A DNA stretch of 64,000 bases from an uncultured Bacteroidota bacterium (GCA_937873155.1 CALMVZ010000018.1:26110-90109), one strand, 5' to 3'; shown: positions 16,336 through 25,711, numbered from the stretch's first letter. Notes: generated by a model from the letters alone, not told the origin. A program made the numbers and translations.

Positions 16336-17232
16336 ATGGAGCAGACAATAACACAGCAACAGCAACCATCAGGCAAGGGAAAAAAGATATTGCTTGTAGG
16401 ATTAGGAATAGCAGCCACAGGCACATTGGGATACTTTGGTTACCAATGGTGGCAAAAACGCAAACAGTCAGGAAGTGATGCGGATACTTCGGGAGAAACA
16501 CCTGACCTGGACTTAACTCCTCCTGCAAAAAATAGTTTTTCTCTTCCTGCTGCTCCTAAACGTAATGATGATTTTCCATTAAAAAAAGGCAGCAAAGGCG
16601 CACGAGTAAAACAGGTGCAGGAAGTATTGCTTGCTAAACTCGGAAAAGATGCACTCGGCAAAGCCGGAGCAGACGGAGATTTCGGAAGCAAAACAGAAGC
16701 GGCTCTTATTAAAGCAGGATATCCAAGCACCATTGATGAAAGCACCTTCAATGTAATGACACAGGGTGAAACTTTGGATGCTTCTGCAACAGCGAAAGAA
16801 TTGTACAGCGCAGCCATCATTAAAAACTTCACCGGAGCAATTAAAGCCCTGCAAAAGCTAAAATCAAAAGATGATTACACCACAGTCTCTGATGATTTTA
16901 AAACTAACTACCGCATCGGTGGAGTTCGACAAACGCTTGTCAACGGAATGCTCAACAGCTTTACCGATGAGAAGCAAAAGCAAGCGATCCGATTGCAGTT
17001 CACCCGCATGGGACTGAATTACGATGGAAAGAAATGGTCACTGTCCGGTATTGAAAGCTCCAGTATCATCACCAAACAGCCAACACTGGTGTGGGTGCAT
17101 TCAAAAAAAGCGATTAAAGTTCCATCCAATATGGTGCTTGGGAAAGTAATCGCACAAAAAGGAAATCACACATTATTTGAAAACAATGGAAAGCACTTTT
17201 TAGTGGAAACCAAAACCATCAATTACTTATGA
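16336..17232 (+). CDS. Membrane-anchored peptidoglycan-binding protein
   Basis: 298 aa. N-terminal membrane helix (KILLVGLGIAATGTLGYFGY) and an acidic linker come first. A PG_binding_1-like domain follows at about 78-140 (LKKGSKGARVKQVQEVL, then GADGDFGSKTEAALIKAGY). Next is a helical domain (about 155-235) ending in KKWSLSGIE, and finally a 50-residue SH3-like tail (WVHSKKAIKVPSNMVLG). Element 2's copy stops just after SLSGF and lacks the tail. A virion-associated wall-binding factor for entry is plausible. Overlaps the amidase gene by 4 bp. Confidence 0.65.
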   Translation: MEQTITQQQQPSGKGKKILLVGLGIAATGTLGYFGYQWWQKRKQSGSDADTSGETPDLDLTPPAKNSFSLPAAPKRNDDFPLKKGSKGARVKQVQEVLLAKLGKDALGKAGADGDFGSKTEAALIKAGYPSTIDESTFNVMTQGETLDASATAKELYSAAIIKNFTGAIKALQKLKSKDDYTTVSDDFKTNYRIGGVRQTLVNGMLNSFTDEKQKQAIRLQFTRMGLNYDGKKWSLSGIESSSIITKQPTLVWVHSKKAIKVPSNMVLGKVIAQKGNHTLFENNGKHFLVETKTINYL

Positions 17233-17672
17233 ATTCAAGAAACATCAAATACATCGTGGTGCATTGCACAGCAACGCCCACCACAACCACTCTCGAATCC
17301 ATCAAACGCTACTGGAAAGAACAGCGTGGATGGGGTGATACTCCCGGCTATCATTATTTCATTAAGCGTGACGGAACAATTGTTCAGTTGCTTGATGAAA
17401 AGAAAAACAGCTACGGAGTTTACAAACATAATTCTGAATGCATCAGCATCGCTTACGTTGGCGGTATTGATAAAGACGGAAAGCCTGTGGACAACCGCAG
17501 CGATGCACAAAAGCATGCGATGTTTGACATCATTGTACGCTTAACGGAAAAATATCCTAATGCAGAAGTACTTGGACACAGAGATTTTCCGGGAGTAAAA
17601 AAAGCCTGCCCCTGCTTTGATGTAAAAGAGTGGCTAAAGAATTACGAACCTGATTTTAATTCCGCAGCATAA
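17229..17672 (+). CDS. N-acetylmuramoyl-L-alanine amidase (T7 lysozyme-like endolysin)
   Basis: 147 aa, full-length Amidase_2/PGRP fold. First zinc histidine in VVHCTATP, conserved GWGDTPGYHYFIKRDG, then LGHRDFPGVKKACPCFDV with the second His and the Cys eight residues on, the spacing of T7 lysozyme ligands. Cleaves the MurNAc-L-Ala bond of peptidoglycan. First of a five-gene lysis set (amidase, L,D-transpeptidase-like protein, holin, spanin-like, small TM protein) conserved in element 2. Confidence 0.88.
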   Translation: MNSRNIKYIVVHCTATPTTTTLESIKRYWKEQRGWGDTPGYHYFIKRDGTIVQLLDEKKNSYGVYKHNSECISIAYVGGIDKDGKPVDNRSDAQKHAMFDIIVRLTEKYPNAEVLGHRDFPGVKKACPCFDVKEWLKNYEPDFNSAA

Positions 17673-18412
17673 TGGTATTACAGAAGTTAAGAGCAATACT
17701 AAAGCACAATGGTTTTAAACTCTATACCCGCCCGTATGAGTTGAACATTGTCGGCTTGCGATCTGCCAGTACAGTTCCGAATCGCTTTGATGACGAGATC
17801 CATGTGTTTTATAAGGTTAGCCCAATCAAATGGAACTATCACGTTTACAAAGCCACCACCGATCCGGGAACATTTTGGCTACGCAATCCGATGCAGCCAC
17901 AGGGAACTGCCATTCTCGCCCAAGGGCAATATGAGCATGCTTATGAGATGGGCTTACACCGTGGACAGTACACCGCTTTGGTACAGCGCAAACCTGTAAC
18001 TGTTATCCGGGATTATGACCGTGATGCCATGCTTGATTTTTACAACGGTAAAAAAACGAAGGGCTTGTATGGAATCAATGTCCACAGAGCCAATAAAACA
18101 GGAACAACCAAAACCGTAGATAAAAATTCAGCAGGATGTCAGGTATTTGAAAATGCAACAGCCTTTCAGCAATTCATGCTTCTGTGTGAACGCCATCGCC
18201 GGATGTACGGCAATAAATTCACTTACACTTTGATTGATTTCAGAGCAGTAAAAAGAGAAACCTACAGGCGCATCGCAGTTGGAGCAGGAATAGTTGGTCT
18301 GCTTGCATTAGGGTACATCGCTTTCACCGGAGGCGATAAACTCAAAAACATCGCTGAACAAATCAGCGAAACATTTAATCACCTATTTAAAAAACAAGAA
18401 CAGCAACCATGA
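17672..18412 (+). CDS. L,D-transpeptidase-like cell-wall enzyme with C-terminal TM
   Basis: 246 aa. FYKVSPIKWNYHVYKATTDP and WLRNPMQPQGTAIL are typical of a Bacteroidota phage and prophage family, and GINVHRANKTGTTK ... KNSAGCQVF carries a His plus S-x-G-C signature like that of YkuD L,D-transpeptidases. A membrane helix lies near the C-terminus (VGAGIVGLLALGYIAF). Likely acts on peptide crosslinks of peptidoglycan during lysis or entry. Overlaps the amidase stop and the holin start. Element 2 copy at 54879. Confidence 0.6.
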   Translation: MVLQKLRAILKHNGFKLYTRPYELNIVGLRSASTVPNRFDDEIHVFYKVSPIKWNYHVYKATTDPGTFWLRNPMQPQGTAILAQGQYEHAYEMGLHRGQYTALVQRKPVTVIRDYDRDAMLDFYNGKKTKGLYGINVHRANKTGTTKTVDKNSAGCQVFENATAFQQFMLLCERHRRMYGNKFTYTLIDFRAVKRETYRRIAVGAGIVGLLALGYIAFTGGDKLKNIAEQISETFNHLFKKQEQQP

Positions 18413-18645
18413 AAGTAAAAGACATCTTACACCAGTTACTAAAAGACAAAGACGGAAATTTCTCTTTACGAGAAGCCGTTACGCTGACCTACGTTCTTAT
18501 GTCAATCATTAGCTGGGTGTCACAGCAGTTCTTTGGTATGGAGGTTCCTGAATACATGTTCTATGCATTCATCAGCATGATTGGTGCAGGTACGTTCGGT
18601 TACTCTCTTGAGAAAAAGTCGTCGTCAGCGACGACAGGCAATTAA
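18409..18645 (+). CDS. Holin-like membrane protein
   Basis: 78 aa. Short N-terminal helix ending in DKDGNFSLREA, then two membrane segments (VTLTYVLMSIISWVSQQFFG and MFYAFISMIGAGTFGYSL) separated by a short turn, with a charged tail. Size, topology and placement next to two wall hydrolases fit a phage holin. Strongly conserved in element 2 (55612). Confidence 0.7.
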   Translation: MKVKDILHQLLKDKDGNFSLREAVTLTYVLMSIISWVSQQFFGMEVPEYMFYAFISMIGAGTFGYSLEKKSSSATTGN

Positions 18646-18673
18646 TTATTAACCAATAAAAATTAGAAAAAAT

Positions 18674-19318
18674 ATGAAACGAGTTCCATTAGTTATTTTA
18701 TTTACAGCATTGATCACAGGTTTGTTCCTGTCACTGTGTACCTGCAATAACGGAGAGAAAGTGAAGACGGATAAAACGGAAATCATAAAGGCTTCAGAAA
18801 AAGCGGAGCGCATTGACACCAATTACAAAGCTGCTTTTGAATCCTTACAAACACACAGCGACAGTTTGCAAAAGGAACTATCCTTCACTCAAAACAAACT
18901 GAAAGCAACCAAGTTCAAGTTGAATCAATCGCAAATTGCGCTTGTTGCATTAGCTGAAAAACAAAGCGACACCTTGAGTTTTGAGCAATTGCTGAATGAT
19001 TGTGATTCCTTAAAACAGCAAACACTCGCTTATGTAGCATGGGTGGACAGTACACAAAGCATCTACGAAACCAACATCCTGCAACTTCAGGAAATGGTCG
19101 CAACGAAAGATTCGCAGATTGTGGTTTGTGCGGCCTCCTATTCACAGATAAAAGGTTTGTTGGATGACAATTTAGAAAGGGAACGAAAGCTCACCGATGA
19201 TTTGAATACAGCCTACAAATCTCAGCGCAGAAAAGTGCTGCAAAATAAACTGCTTGCCGGAGGCATGCTTATACTATCAGGAATCGCTACAACACTTTAC
19301 ATCAACGCCAATAAATAA
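18674..19318 (+). CDS. Spanin-like protein: N-terminal and C-terminal TM with coiled coil
   Basis: 214 aa. N-terminal hydrophobic segment (LVILFTALITGLFLSLCTC), about 140 residues of coiled coil, and a C-terminal membrane helix (LLAGGMLILSGIATTLYI). Two membrane anchors joined by a periplasmic coiled coil is the layout of unimolecular spanins, which fuse inner and outer membranes in lysis of Gram-negative hosts. The Cys pair could be a poor lipobox. Element 2's version (55885) has no lipobox at its N-terminus. Confidence 0.5.
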   Translation: MKRVPLVILFTALITGLFLSLCTCNNGEKVKTDKTEIIKASEKAERIDTNYKAAFESLQTHSDSLQKELSFTQNKLKATKFKLNQSQIALVALAEKQSDTLSFEQLLNDCDSLKQQTLAYVAWVDSTQSIYETNILQLQEMVATKDSQIVVCAASYSQIKGLLDDNLERERKLTDDLNTAYKSQRRKVLQNKLLAGGMLILSGIATTLYINANK

Positions 19319-19509
19319 TGAAAGAAAAAACAATCGTATCATCCGTTACACTCGCTGCTTCACTCATCAGCTACTTCTACGCCAAAGAAGCACAAAAGGA
19401 CACCATTCCATTTGTAATGATTGGCGGGTTCATGGGGGCTGTAATCGGTGAAGTGATTGTAGGAGCAATTAACAACAGTAAAAACAACCAAGACAAAAAG
19501 GAGGACTAA
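19318..19509 (+). CDS. Small membrane protein, 63 aa
   Basis: Begins KEKTIVSSVTLAASLISYFY, followed by FVMIGGFMGAVIGEVIVGAI, so two membrane segments and a charged tail. Matched in element 2 at 56520-56723. Shares its first base with the last base of the preceding gene. Could be an antiholin or a virion membrane protein; the sequence does not decide. Confidence 0.6.
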   Translation: MKEKTIVSSVTLAASLISYFYAKEAQKDTIPFVMIGGFMGAVIGEVIVGAINNSKNNQDKKED

Positions 19510-20070
19510 ATGGCAACAGAAATCATCAACAACGGATCGAGCCTTAAAATTATAACAGATGGCTCACCACGATTTGTTCTGAAAAATCAAATCAAAGAAG
19601 TGGAAGTGGTAAGAGATACCATTATTAAAATCGACATCGGTCAGGGAGCATTGTATAATGTGTTTGTAGACCAAACCGAAGTCACCAATCCGGCAAGTGC
19701 AACTGTGGAAGAGTTGAGAGATAAAATCATCGACATGCTTCAAACAGCAGCAGCGGTTGGTTTGGCTACGGAAGCAAAACAAACCGAAGGCAATGCGGAG
19801 ATTGTGAATTTGAAAAATTCGGTAGCTCAATTATCTGAAAAGGTAACAAGCATGAACGACAAAATCTTCTACGAGCCTAAACTGGTAGATGAAACAAATT
19901 CAAATGCAGTTTACAAAGGTTTTGCGAATCCGGGAGCAGCAACCGACCAAGCTGTATGGGCAATCTTAAAGGTGACTAACAACAAAGGAGTTCTTTCTTA
20001 TCACTGGGCAGGTGGTAATAAAAACTTCGATAAAGTTTGGGACAACCGTAAAGCACTTGTGTACAGCTAA
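19510..20070 (+). CDS. Structural protein, last gene of the virion operon, 186 aa
   Basis: N-terminal beta domain with KIITDGSPRFVLKNQIKEVE and a helical middle (coiled coil near 105-120). The C-terminus contains GAATDQAVWAILKV, then the motif AGGNKNFDKVWDNRKALVYS. The W-x-G-G-N...W-x-x-R-x-x-L-x-Y ending is common in predicted phage structural proteins. Element 2's 185-aa copy (56841) is close throughout. Preceded by GGAGG as ribosome site and followed by a terminator. Confidence 0.6.
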   Translation: MATEIINNGSSLKIITDGSPRFVLKNQIKEVEVVRDTIIKIDIGQGALYNVFVDQTEVTNPASATVEELRDKIIDMLQTAAAVGLATEAKQTEGNAEIVNLKNSVAQLSEKVTSMNDKIFYEPKLVDETNSNAVYKGFANPGAATDQAVWAILKVTNNKGVLSYHWAGGNKNFDKVWDNRKALVYS

Positions 20071-20082
20071 AGACTAAAACTA

Positions 20083-20110
20083 AAGCCGGGCTTGACTGCC
20101 CGGCTTTTAA
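20083..20110 (+). terminator. Rho-independent terminator of the virion operon, element 1
   Basis: AAGCCGGG (20083-20090) pairs with CCCGGCTT (20099-20106), an 8-base loop and a short T run, 13 bp after the last virion gene. The same stem sequence is used at 7990. Element 2 has a different hairpin here. Confidence 0.8.
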
Positions 20111-20119
20111 TTAAAAACT

Positions 20120-21946
20120 ATGAAAAGGAAATTAAATCAAAAAGGAGTATATGTTTTTGCTTTGGGCGATGTTCCTAAAATGAATATCCCTGAAATAAAA
20201 CTGCGTTATGTATCATCTGCAAACAAAACCTTTTCAGAGAAGATCACCAAATCACAGGATGCAGAAAAAATCTTCAGGCAGATATTCGGGAAAGATGAAA
20301 TTGAATTAAGGGAACAGGTAGTTGTATTGTATCTGAATAATGCCAATAAGGTAATTGGCTATTACCGCCACACCACAGGCGGATTAACCAGTTCATTAAT
20401 CGATACACGCTTAATCCTTGCAACAGCTCTTAAAAGTTTAAGTACCGGAATCATCATCTGCCACAATCATCCGAGCGGTGCGCTTGTGCCAAGCCAGTCG
20501 GATATAAAACTCACTTCCAGTTTAAAGACCGCTGCAAAACAAATGGATATTCAGCTCTTGGATCACATCATCATCACTAAAGAGAGTTATTATTCATTTG
20601 CCGACCAGGGAGAATTAAGTTTAAACGGAACTTCCGTAAAAGGAAAAGAAATCGTTTATCTCGATCTGTTCAGCGGTACTGGCGGATTTGCAAAGGGATT
20701 GCAGAATGCGGGCTTTTCATTTAGAAAACACTATTTCTCTGAGATAGATAAATACTCCATTGCTAACTATCAATACAATTTCAGAAATGCGAAAAACATC
20801 GGAGACATCCAAAAAGTCAAGGGCAAACAAATCGAACGCCCGAACATCATCACCTTTGGTTCACCCTGTCAGGATATTTCCATTGCTGGAAAATTCAAAG
20901 GGCTCAAAGGAAAAAGAAGCAGCCTCTTTTTTGAAGCTGTTAGAATCATCCGTGAATGCAGACCCGATGTTTTTATCTTTGAAAACGTCAAAGGACTTTT
21001 TTCCAGTAACGAAGGCAAAGACTTTGAGGTCGTACTTCAAACGCTTGCCGACATTGGGCTTTATGAATGCCAATGGCAACTGCTTAATACTTGCTGGTTT
21101 TTACCCCAAAACAGAGAGCGGATATACCTTGTCGGACATCTTAGAGGAACATCCACACCACAGATATTTCCTTTCGGAGAAAGCCATCAAAGGAATCATG
21201 CGATCCATCAAAAAGAATCTCAAAGGAAAAGTTTAAGTCCAACGATTGATACAAAGGTCGGTGAATCATCACACCGCAGTCCATACATCCTTCACTGGAA
21301 AAATTCAACCGATAAATGGGTAAAAGAACGCATGGATAAAAGCCCTGCGCTGAAAGCACAATCAGATTTGGTGAGACAACCGCTTGTTGTTAGTGGTGCA
21401 GCTTACCGTACACGAAATTACAAAGGGCAACCGGGTAAAATTGAAGTACGGAAAGATAAGAACGCCAATCAGCTCACCACTGTGCAAAAGGACAGCATGG
21501 TTTTATTCCATGTTCCCGAAGCGACACGAAAAGGATATGCTACCGCAACAGAAGGAGACAGCATTAACCTTTCATTTTTGGAAGCCAACAGAAGAAGAGG
21601 AAGAGTTGGAAAAGGCATCGCCAATACCATCGACACAGGTGTTCAGCAATACACACTTAAGCAGGGAAGCCTGAGAAGATTGACTCCTGTGGAATGTGAA
21701 CGCTTGCAGGGATTCCCGGACAACTGGACTAAATGGGGTTTGTTTGACGGAACTATGAAAGAGATATCCGATGCGCAGCGGTATAAAATGCTTGGCAATG
21801 CAGTGACAGTTGCTGTTGTTGAAGCCATTGCTATGCGACTGCTTGGTAAGACAGTCAAGCAGGTTGTACTTGAAAACGATGAACAAATTAAACTGCTGAC
21901 AATTGAACTGGAACTTGAATTACTGAATTTGAAACACGCTGCTTAA
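20120..21946 (+). CDS. RadC-like JAB domain fused to DNA (cytosine-5) methyltransferase
   Basis: 608 aa, element 1 only. Residues 1-165 are a RadC-type JAB/MPN domain with HNHPSG (115-120) and D128. Residues 177-600 are a complete C5 methyltransferase: motif I LDLFSGTGG (181-189), catalytic C250 in GSPCQD, ENV in FENVKG, QNRERIYLVG, and GNAVTVAVVEAI near the end. The linker carries LNGTS (168-172), similar to the junction motif of other element proteins. Likely modifies phage DNA against host restriction. RadC-like domains in mobile elements are often linked to anti-restriction. The fusion is unusual. Confidence 0.85.
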   Translation: MKRKLNQKGVYVFALGDVPKMNIPEIKLRYVSSANKTFSEKITKSQDAEKIFRQIFGKDEIELREQVVVLYLNNANKVIGYYRHTTGGLTSSLIDTRLILATALKSLSTGIIICHNHPSGALVPSQSDIKLTSSLKTAAKQMDIQLLDHIIITKESYYSFADQGELSLNGTSVKGKEIVYLDLFSGTGGFAKGLQNAGFSFRKHYFSEIDKYSIANYQYNFRNAKNIGDIQKVKGKQIERPNIITFGSPCQDISIAGKFKGLKGKRSSLFFEAVRIIRECRPDVFIFENVKGLFSSNEGKDFEVVLQTLADIGLYECQWQLLNTCWFLPQNRERIYLVGHLRGTSTPQIFPFGESHQRNHAIHQKESQRKSLSPTIDTKVGESSHRSPYILHWKNSTDKWVKERMDKSPALKAQSDLVRQPLVVSGAAYRTRNYKGQPGKIEVRKDKNANQLTTVQKDSMVLFHVPEATRKGYATATEGDSINLSFLEANRRRGRVGKGIANTIDTGVQQYTLKQGSLRRLTPVECERLQGFPDNWTKWGLFDGTMKEISDAQRYKMLGNAVTVAVVEAIAMRLLGKTVKQVVLENDEQIKLLTIELELELLNLKHAA

Positions 21947-22813
21947 ATGAAAACACCAATTACATACTACGGAGGGAAACAGACAATGGTAAAATATCTG
22001 CTTGACCTGATACCGGCTCACCGCATTTACTGCGAACCATTCTTTGGGGGCGGTGCTTTATTCTTTGCAAAACCTAAATCAGAAGTGGAAGTCATCAACG
22101 ATAAAAATGGTGAAGTGATTAATTTCTTCAAAGTCATTAAAACCAAATTCCCTGAACTGCAAAAGGAAATACAGGCAACCCTACACAGCCGTGAGCTCTA
22201 TAAAAAAGCAATGGTGGTGTATGAAAACCCGGATTTGTTTCCGGATGTAAAACGTGCATGGGCTCTGTGGACTTTGACCAATCAGGGCTTTGCGGGGCTT
22301 ATTGGTTCATGGGGCTTTGGCAAAACGAACTCCAAAGAAAAATCACTTGCCAATAAAAGAGAAGATTTTACTCATGCTTATGCACAGCGTTTAAAAATGG
22401 TGCAGATTGAAAACAACGATGCGTTAAAAGTGATTGACCGCTGTGATGCAAAGGATGCTTTCATTTATGCCGACCCGCCATACATCGGCTCGGACATGGG
22501 GCATTACAAAGGATATTCTGAAAATGATTACAGGGAACTGTTAACTGCACTTTCAAAAGTGAAGGGTAAGTTTTTACTGAGCTCATATCCTTCGCCTATA
22601 CTCAGCCAGTTCATTAGGAAATATAAATGGCGGACAAAGAAGGTGGAGAAATCAGTGGCTGTTACCAAGCACACCGATAAAAAGAAAACAGAGATGCTTG
22701 TTTTCAATTATGACCCGCAGAAGATCACACCAATGAAAACAGATCCGAAACTGAAAAGCATCTCAGTAAAAGAAATTGAATCAAAACTTAAACGCTTAAA
22801 ATTCGCAGCATAA
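21947..22813 (+). CDS. dam: DNA adenine methyltransferase (Dam/D12 class)
   Basis: 288 aa. D12-class signatures: ITYYGGKQTMVKYLLDLIP at the N-terminus, CEPFFGGGALFFAKP (motif I), and ADPPYIGSD (DPPY catalytic motif). Expected to methylate adenine, probably in a GATC-like site, though the target is not predictable here. Starts right after the RadC-Dcm stop and shares one base with the ATPase start. In element 2 the same methylase is fused to the ATPase. Confidence 0.88.
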   Translation: MKTPITYYGGKQTMVKYLLDLIPAHRIYCEPFFGGGALFFAKPKSEVEVINDKNGEVINFFKVIKTKFPELQKEIQATLHSRELYKKAMVVYENPDLFPDVKRAWALWTLTNQGFAGLIGSWGFGKTNSKEKSLANKREDFTHAYAQRLKMVQIENNDALKVIDRCDAKDAFIYADPPYIGSDMGHYKGYSENDYRELLTALSKVKGKFLLSSYPSPILSQFIRKYKWRTKKVEKSVAVTKHTDKKKTEMLVFNYDPQKITPMKTDPKLKSISVKEIESKLKRLKFAA

Positions 22814-25155
22814 TGAAGGGAACGAAAATAACAACCGACAACTACTTTGAAACCATCGAGGAGATTGGTTTTGAAAATCTGCCAAAAGTATTACAGGAAT
22901 CGCACATGGTGATTCTCTCTAAAACCGATGAGGGTGAGGACTGGGACAGATATAAAAACGAACCTGATTTAAAACGCATGATAAATCTTGCCTTTAAAAA
23001 ACTGGAGGAGTTTGTGAATTCCGGCAGTAAAGCTTTGTCAGGCACAGAACATCCTGAATTGAAAAGAGCCAAGGAGGATGCAAAGAATTATCACAAATTA
23101 AGCACCGACCAGTTAAAGATGATTTATCGACTTGAACAGGATGCCGAACTGGAAGATGGTGAGAGCGAATGGATCACCATCAGAAAAAAAGCGATTGAAA
23201 AGGAAATGAAAAAAAGAGGTGTTCAGTTGGAAGGATCTGAATCCGGTACACCAAAAAAGAAAAATCCTTATGGTGAAATTTCTACTGAAGTAAGATTCAT
23301 CAACCGCTTCTTGGATTTCAATGACAAAATACTTTACAAAAAGACCTTTGAGATTTTTATTGATGAATTACAAAGGGCAATTTCAGAAAAGCAAATCACA
23401 AAGAAATCTCCGGTTGCCAAAGATATCATGGCTATTCAGCAGGCGGTGCTTAATGCCTTTAACAGCATGAGCAACGCCAAACATTTTGTACTGAAACCTG
23501 CCACAGTTAAACGGTTAAAAGCCATTATTGAAAAATATGAGAATGCTTACGATGATATTGACGAGTCATACATCAAAGTGAAAAAGAAAAAGATGGACTT
23601 GAGCGGAATCAATCAGCCCTCACCACAGGTGAATGTAATGCCAAGTACCGACTTTTCAAATCTTCACTTTGACACTATTGGCTTCAAAGACAAATGGCTT
23701 GCATTTATAGGCGATCCTGCGCCCGGATTTACTGCAATGGTATTCGGTATGCCTAAAATGGGGAAAAGCTATTTGTGCGTAGATTTTGCCGGTTATTTGG
23801 CACGAAATCATGGCAGGGTACTGTACGTTGCCAAAGAAGAGAAACTGGATGCCACGCTTCAAAAGAAATTAAAAGACAAAGACGTTGCTCATGAGAACCT
23901 CTTTGTTGCGGATGCTTTACCTGCTGACCTTTCTGCATATGACTTTATCTTCCTGGACTCGGTCAACAAACTTGGTCTTCAGCCCAAAGACCTTGACAAA
24001 CTGAAAGCCGACAATAAAGGAAAATCCTTCATTTATATTTTTCAGGCTACCAAAGGCGGGAAATTCAAAGGCAATAATGAATTTCAGCACGATGTGGATG
24101 TTGTGATTGAAGTGCCTGAACAAGGAAAAGCTGTGCAGTTCGGACGATTCAATCAGGGAGGAGAAATAGACATTTTTGAAAATTCATCTTCTTTATCGGG
24201 TGTTCCCTTGCGTGTTCCGAAAGATGTGTCGATGTTAGCAGGAAAGAAACAAGAGCCAATGGAAAACGGTAAAATCGGAAAAGAACTAAAGGTTAAAATT
24301 GAGCATCACTCATGGGGAGATGTTGTAGTTTTAAAACATGGTATTGACTGGCATGCCATATTACACCCTGACGACATTAAAGCTATTGCAAAGCTTCACA
24401 TTTGGGAAAAGGTTACCATCAAAGATGAGCAAGGTTATACATGGGAAGTCAGAAATAACGGAGAAGGGTTCAACCTGAATAATCTTTACAGCAACTACAA
24501 AGGGCATTTTAAAATTGACAGAGAATATCTGAATGCCCAGTTAAAAGGGAAAGCGTTGAAAAAAACTGCACCCGTAAAAGAGAAAAAGTATCCGGCGTGG
24601 ACTTCTCCTGAACACATGAATGCAAGCGATCACGGAATGCTTCGCCATATTTATGACCTTTACTCTGAAGGAAGAATGCAAGAGGCTATGGATTACGCCA
24701 GTCACGTAGGAGACACAGCAATTCGTGAAGAGATACCGGGCGAGATTTGGAAAGCGATGGGTGGTCAGTTAACTCCAACAGGAAAAGCTAAACTGAAAAA
24801 GAACCGTAAACTTTTAGTTTCATCAAAGAGAAAAACTATCACTAAAAAAACAGAACTTGGAATTGCACTCGAAGAACTCGCTATTGAAATGTTGCCCGAA
24901 GATGCCGACAGAACTGAAATCGTAGAAATAATTTATTCACAACCAAAACGTGTTGAGGAGATGGCAAAGTCAATGGCTGAACAAGCAATTGAAGATGAAC
25001 ATCTGAAAATAAAAATAAAATCTCTCAAATACAGAGAAAACGATTCAGATAATATCACAACGGGTGCATCATACTTTGATGTTGTTTTGGAAGGAGAGAA
25101 AAGCGAAATCAAAAAGATTGCAGGGGAGGATAAATTGTTTTACTGTGAATGGTAA
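22813..25155 (+). CDS. RecA-fold ATPase, 780 aa, possible packaging or replication motor
   Basis: An N-terminal part (1-150) absent from element 2 comes first. Next is a helical region from KKKNPYGEI with conserved FEIFIDELQRAI, a linker with MDLSGINQPSPQVN, and a RecA/RadA-like core with Walker A GMPKMGKSY at about 312-320, VLYVAKEEKLD, and Walker B YDFIFLDS at about 376. LSGVP follows the core, and extra C-terminal domains are again missing in element 2. The core resembles RadA/Sms or DnaB rather than FtsK/HerA packaging ATPases. A packaging role is only suggested by the lack of any terminase. Shares a base with dam. Confidence 0.65.
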   Translation: MKGTKITTDNYFETIEEIGFENLPKVLQESHMVILSKTDEGEDWDRYKNEPDLKRMINLAFKKLEEFVNSGSKALSGTEHPELKRAKEDAKNYHKLSTDQLKMIYRLEQDAELEDGESEWITIRKKAIEKEMKKRGVQLEGSESGTPKKKNPYGEISTEVRFINRFLDFNDKILYKKTFEIFIDELQRAISEKQITKKSPVAKDIMAIQQAVLNAFNSMSNAKHFVLKPATVKRLKAIIEKYENAYDDIDESYIKVKKKKMDLSGINQPSPQVNVMPSTDFSNLHFDTIGFKDKWLAFIGDPAPGFTAMVFGMPKMGKSYLCVDFAGYLARNHGRVLYVAKEEKLDATLQKKLKDKDVAHENLFVADALPADLSAYDFIFLDSVNKLGLQPKDLDKLKADNKGKSFIYIFQATKGGKFKGNNEFQHDVDVVIEVPEQGKAVQFGRFNQGGEIDIFENSSSLSGVPLRVPKDVSMLAGKKQEPMENGKIGKELKVKIEHHSWGDVVVLKHGIDWHAILHPDDIKAIAKLHIWEKVTIKDEQGYTWEVRNNGEGFNLNNLYSNYKGHFKIDREYLNAQLKGKALKKTAPVKEKKYPAWTSPEHMNASDHGMLRHIYDLYSEGRMQEAMDYASHVGDTAIREEIPGEIWKAMGGQLTPTGKAKLKKNRKLLVSSKRKTITKKTELGIALEELAIEMLPEDADRTEIVEIIYSQPKRVEEMAKSMAEQAIEDEHLKIKIKSLKYRENDSDNITTGASYFDVVLEGEKSEIKKIAGEDKLFYCEW

Positions 25156-25261
25156 AACCAAAGAGAGTTCATTGAAACAATGAAGGGGTTTACCGTGTTG
25201 ACGATATTAGTATTTTTTGTAATTTAGGTTTTTAATATTGGAATCATAACTTCCTCGAACC

Positions 25262-25711
25262 ATGAAAAAATTACTTTTATTTTTTGTTTTAATAAGTTTT
25301 ACAGTGCATGGCAAAGCCATAGGTATTGTAGTAAATACTGATACAACAAAGGCTCAGTTTGCAAATGGAGAAGCTGAATTATTCAAGTTTATTGGCAATA
25401 ATATTGAATATCCTCAATGGGCAAAAGAACATTGTGTTGGAGGGGTAGTTTATGTTTCATTCACTGTTCTTTCTGATGGGAAGATTGATAATATCATTAT
25501 TAAAAGAGGCGTTGGATTCGGATTAGACGATGAAGCTATCAGAGTTATAAAATTAACAGATGCTAAATGGTCATCTGCAAAATCTGACGGAAAGGACATT
25601 GATTCAACGGTAATGATTCCAATAAAATTTAATGTTAAAGGCTGCAAACAACCGACAGGGAAAAAATTAGACGAACTAAAGAAAAAATACTCTGAACAGG
25701 ATAATAAATGA
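25262..25711 (+). CDS. TonB C-terminal domain-like secreted protein
   Basis: 149 aa with a signal peptide (KKLLLFFVLISFTVHGKA). Residues about 40-125 fit a TonB_C-like domain: GGVVYVSFTVLSDGKIDNI, then ALDDEAIRVIK-type spacing and a closing VMIPIKFNV. It lacks the membrane anchor and proline-rich spacer of a full TonB, so it may be a periplasmic relative. A normal chromosomal Bacteroidota gene, and the first credible gene outside element 1. Confidence 0.65.
   Translation: MKKLLLFFVLISFTVHGKAIGIVVNTDTTKAQFANGEAELFKFIGNNIEYPQWAKEHCVGGVVYVSFTVLSDGKIDNIIIKRGVGFGLDDEAIRVIKLTDAKWSSAKSDGKDIDSTVMIPIKFNVKGCKQPTGKKLDELKKKYSEQDNK

Larger units (their letters stand above)
5446..25155 (+). mobile_element. 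Element 1: candidate non-tailed prophage (visible core)
   Basis: From the divergent regulator pair to the RecA-fold ATPase, about 26 genes match element 2 in order and orientation. A lysis set and membrane-rich structural operon are present, but no terminase, portal, tail or tape-measure gene is recognisable. No integrase lies within this span. By analogy with element 2, the recombinase and replication genes would lie left of the cargo region, beyond base 1. The right end lies somewhere between 25156 and the chromosomal-looking gene at 25262. No attachment repeats were found. Confidence 0.7.

Noticed and set aside
9176..25155. Ordinary tailed prophage or gene transfer agent
   Set aside because: No large terminase, portal, capsid protease of the tailed type, tape measure, tail tube or baseplate protein could be recognised in either element.
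22813..25155. FtsK/HerA-type packaging ATPase
   Set aside because: The Walker A (GMPKMGKS) and surrounding strands fit the RecA/RadA group better; packaging remains possible but not by family.
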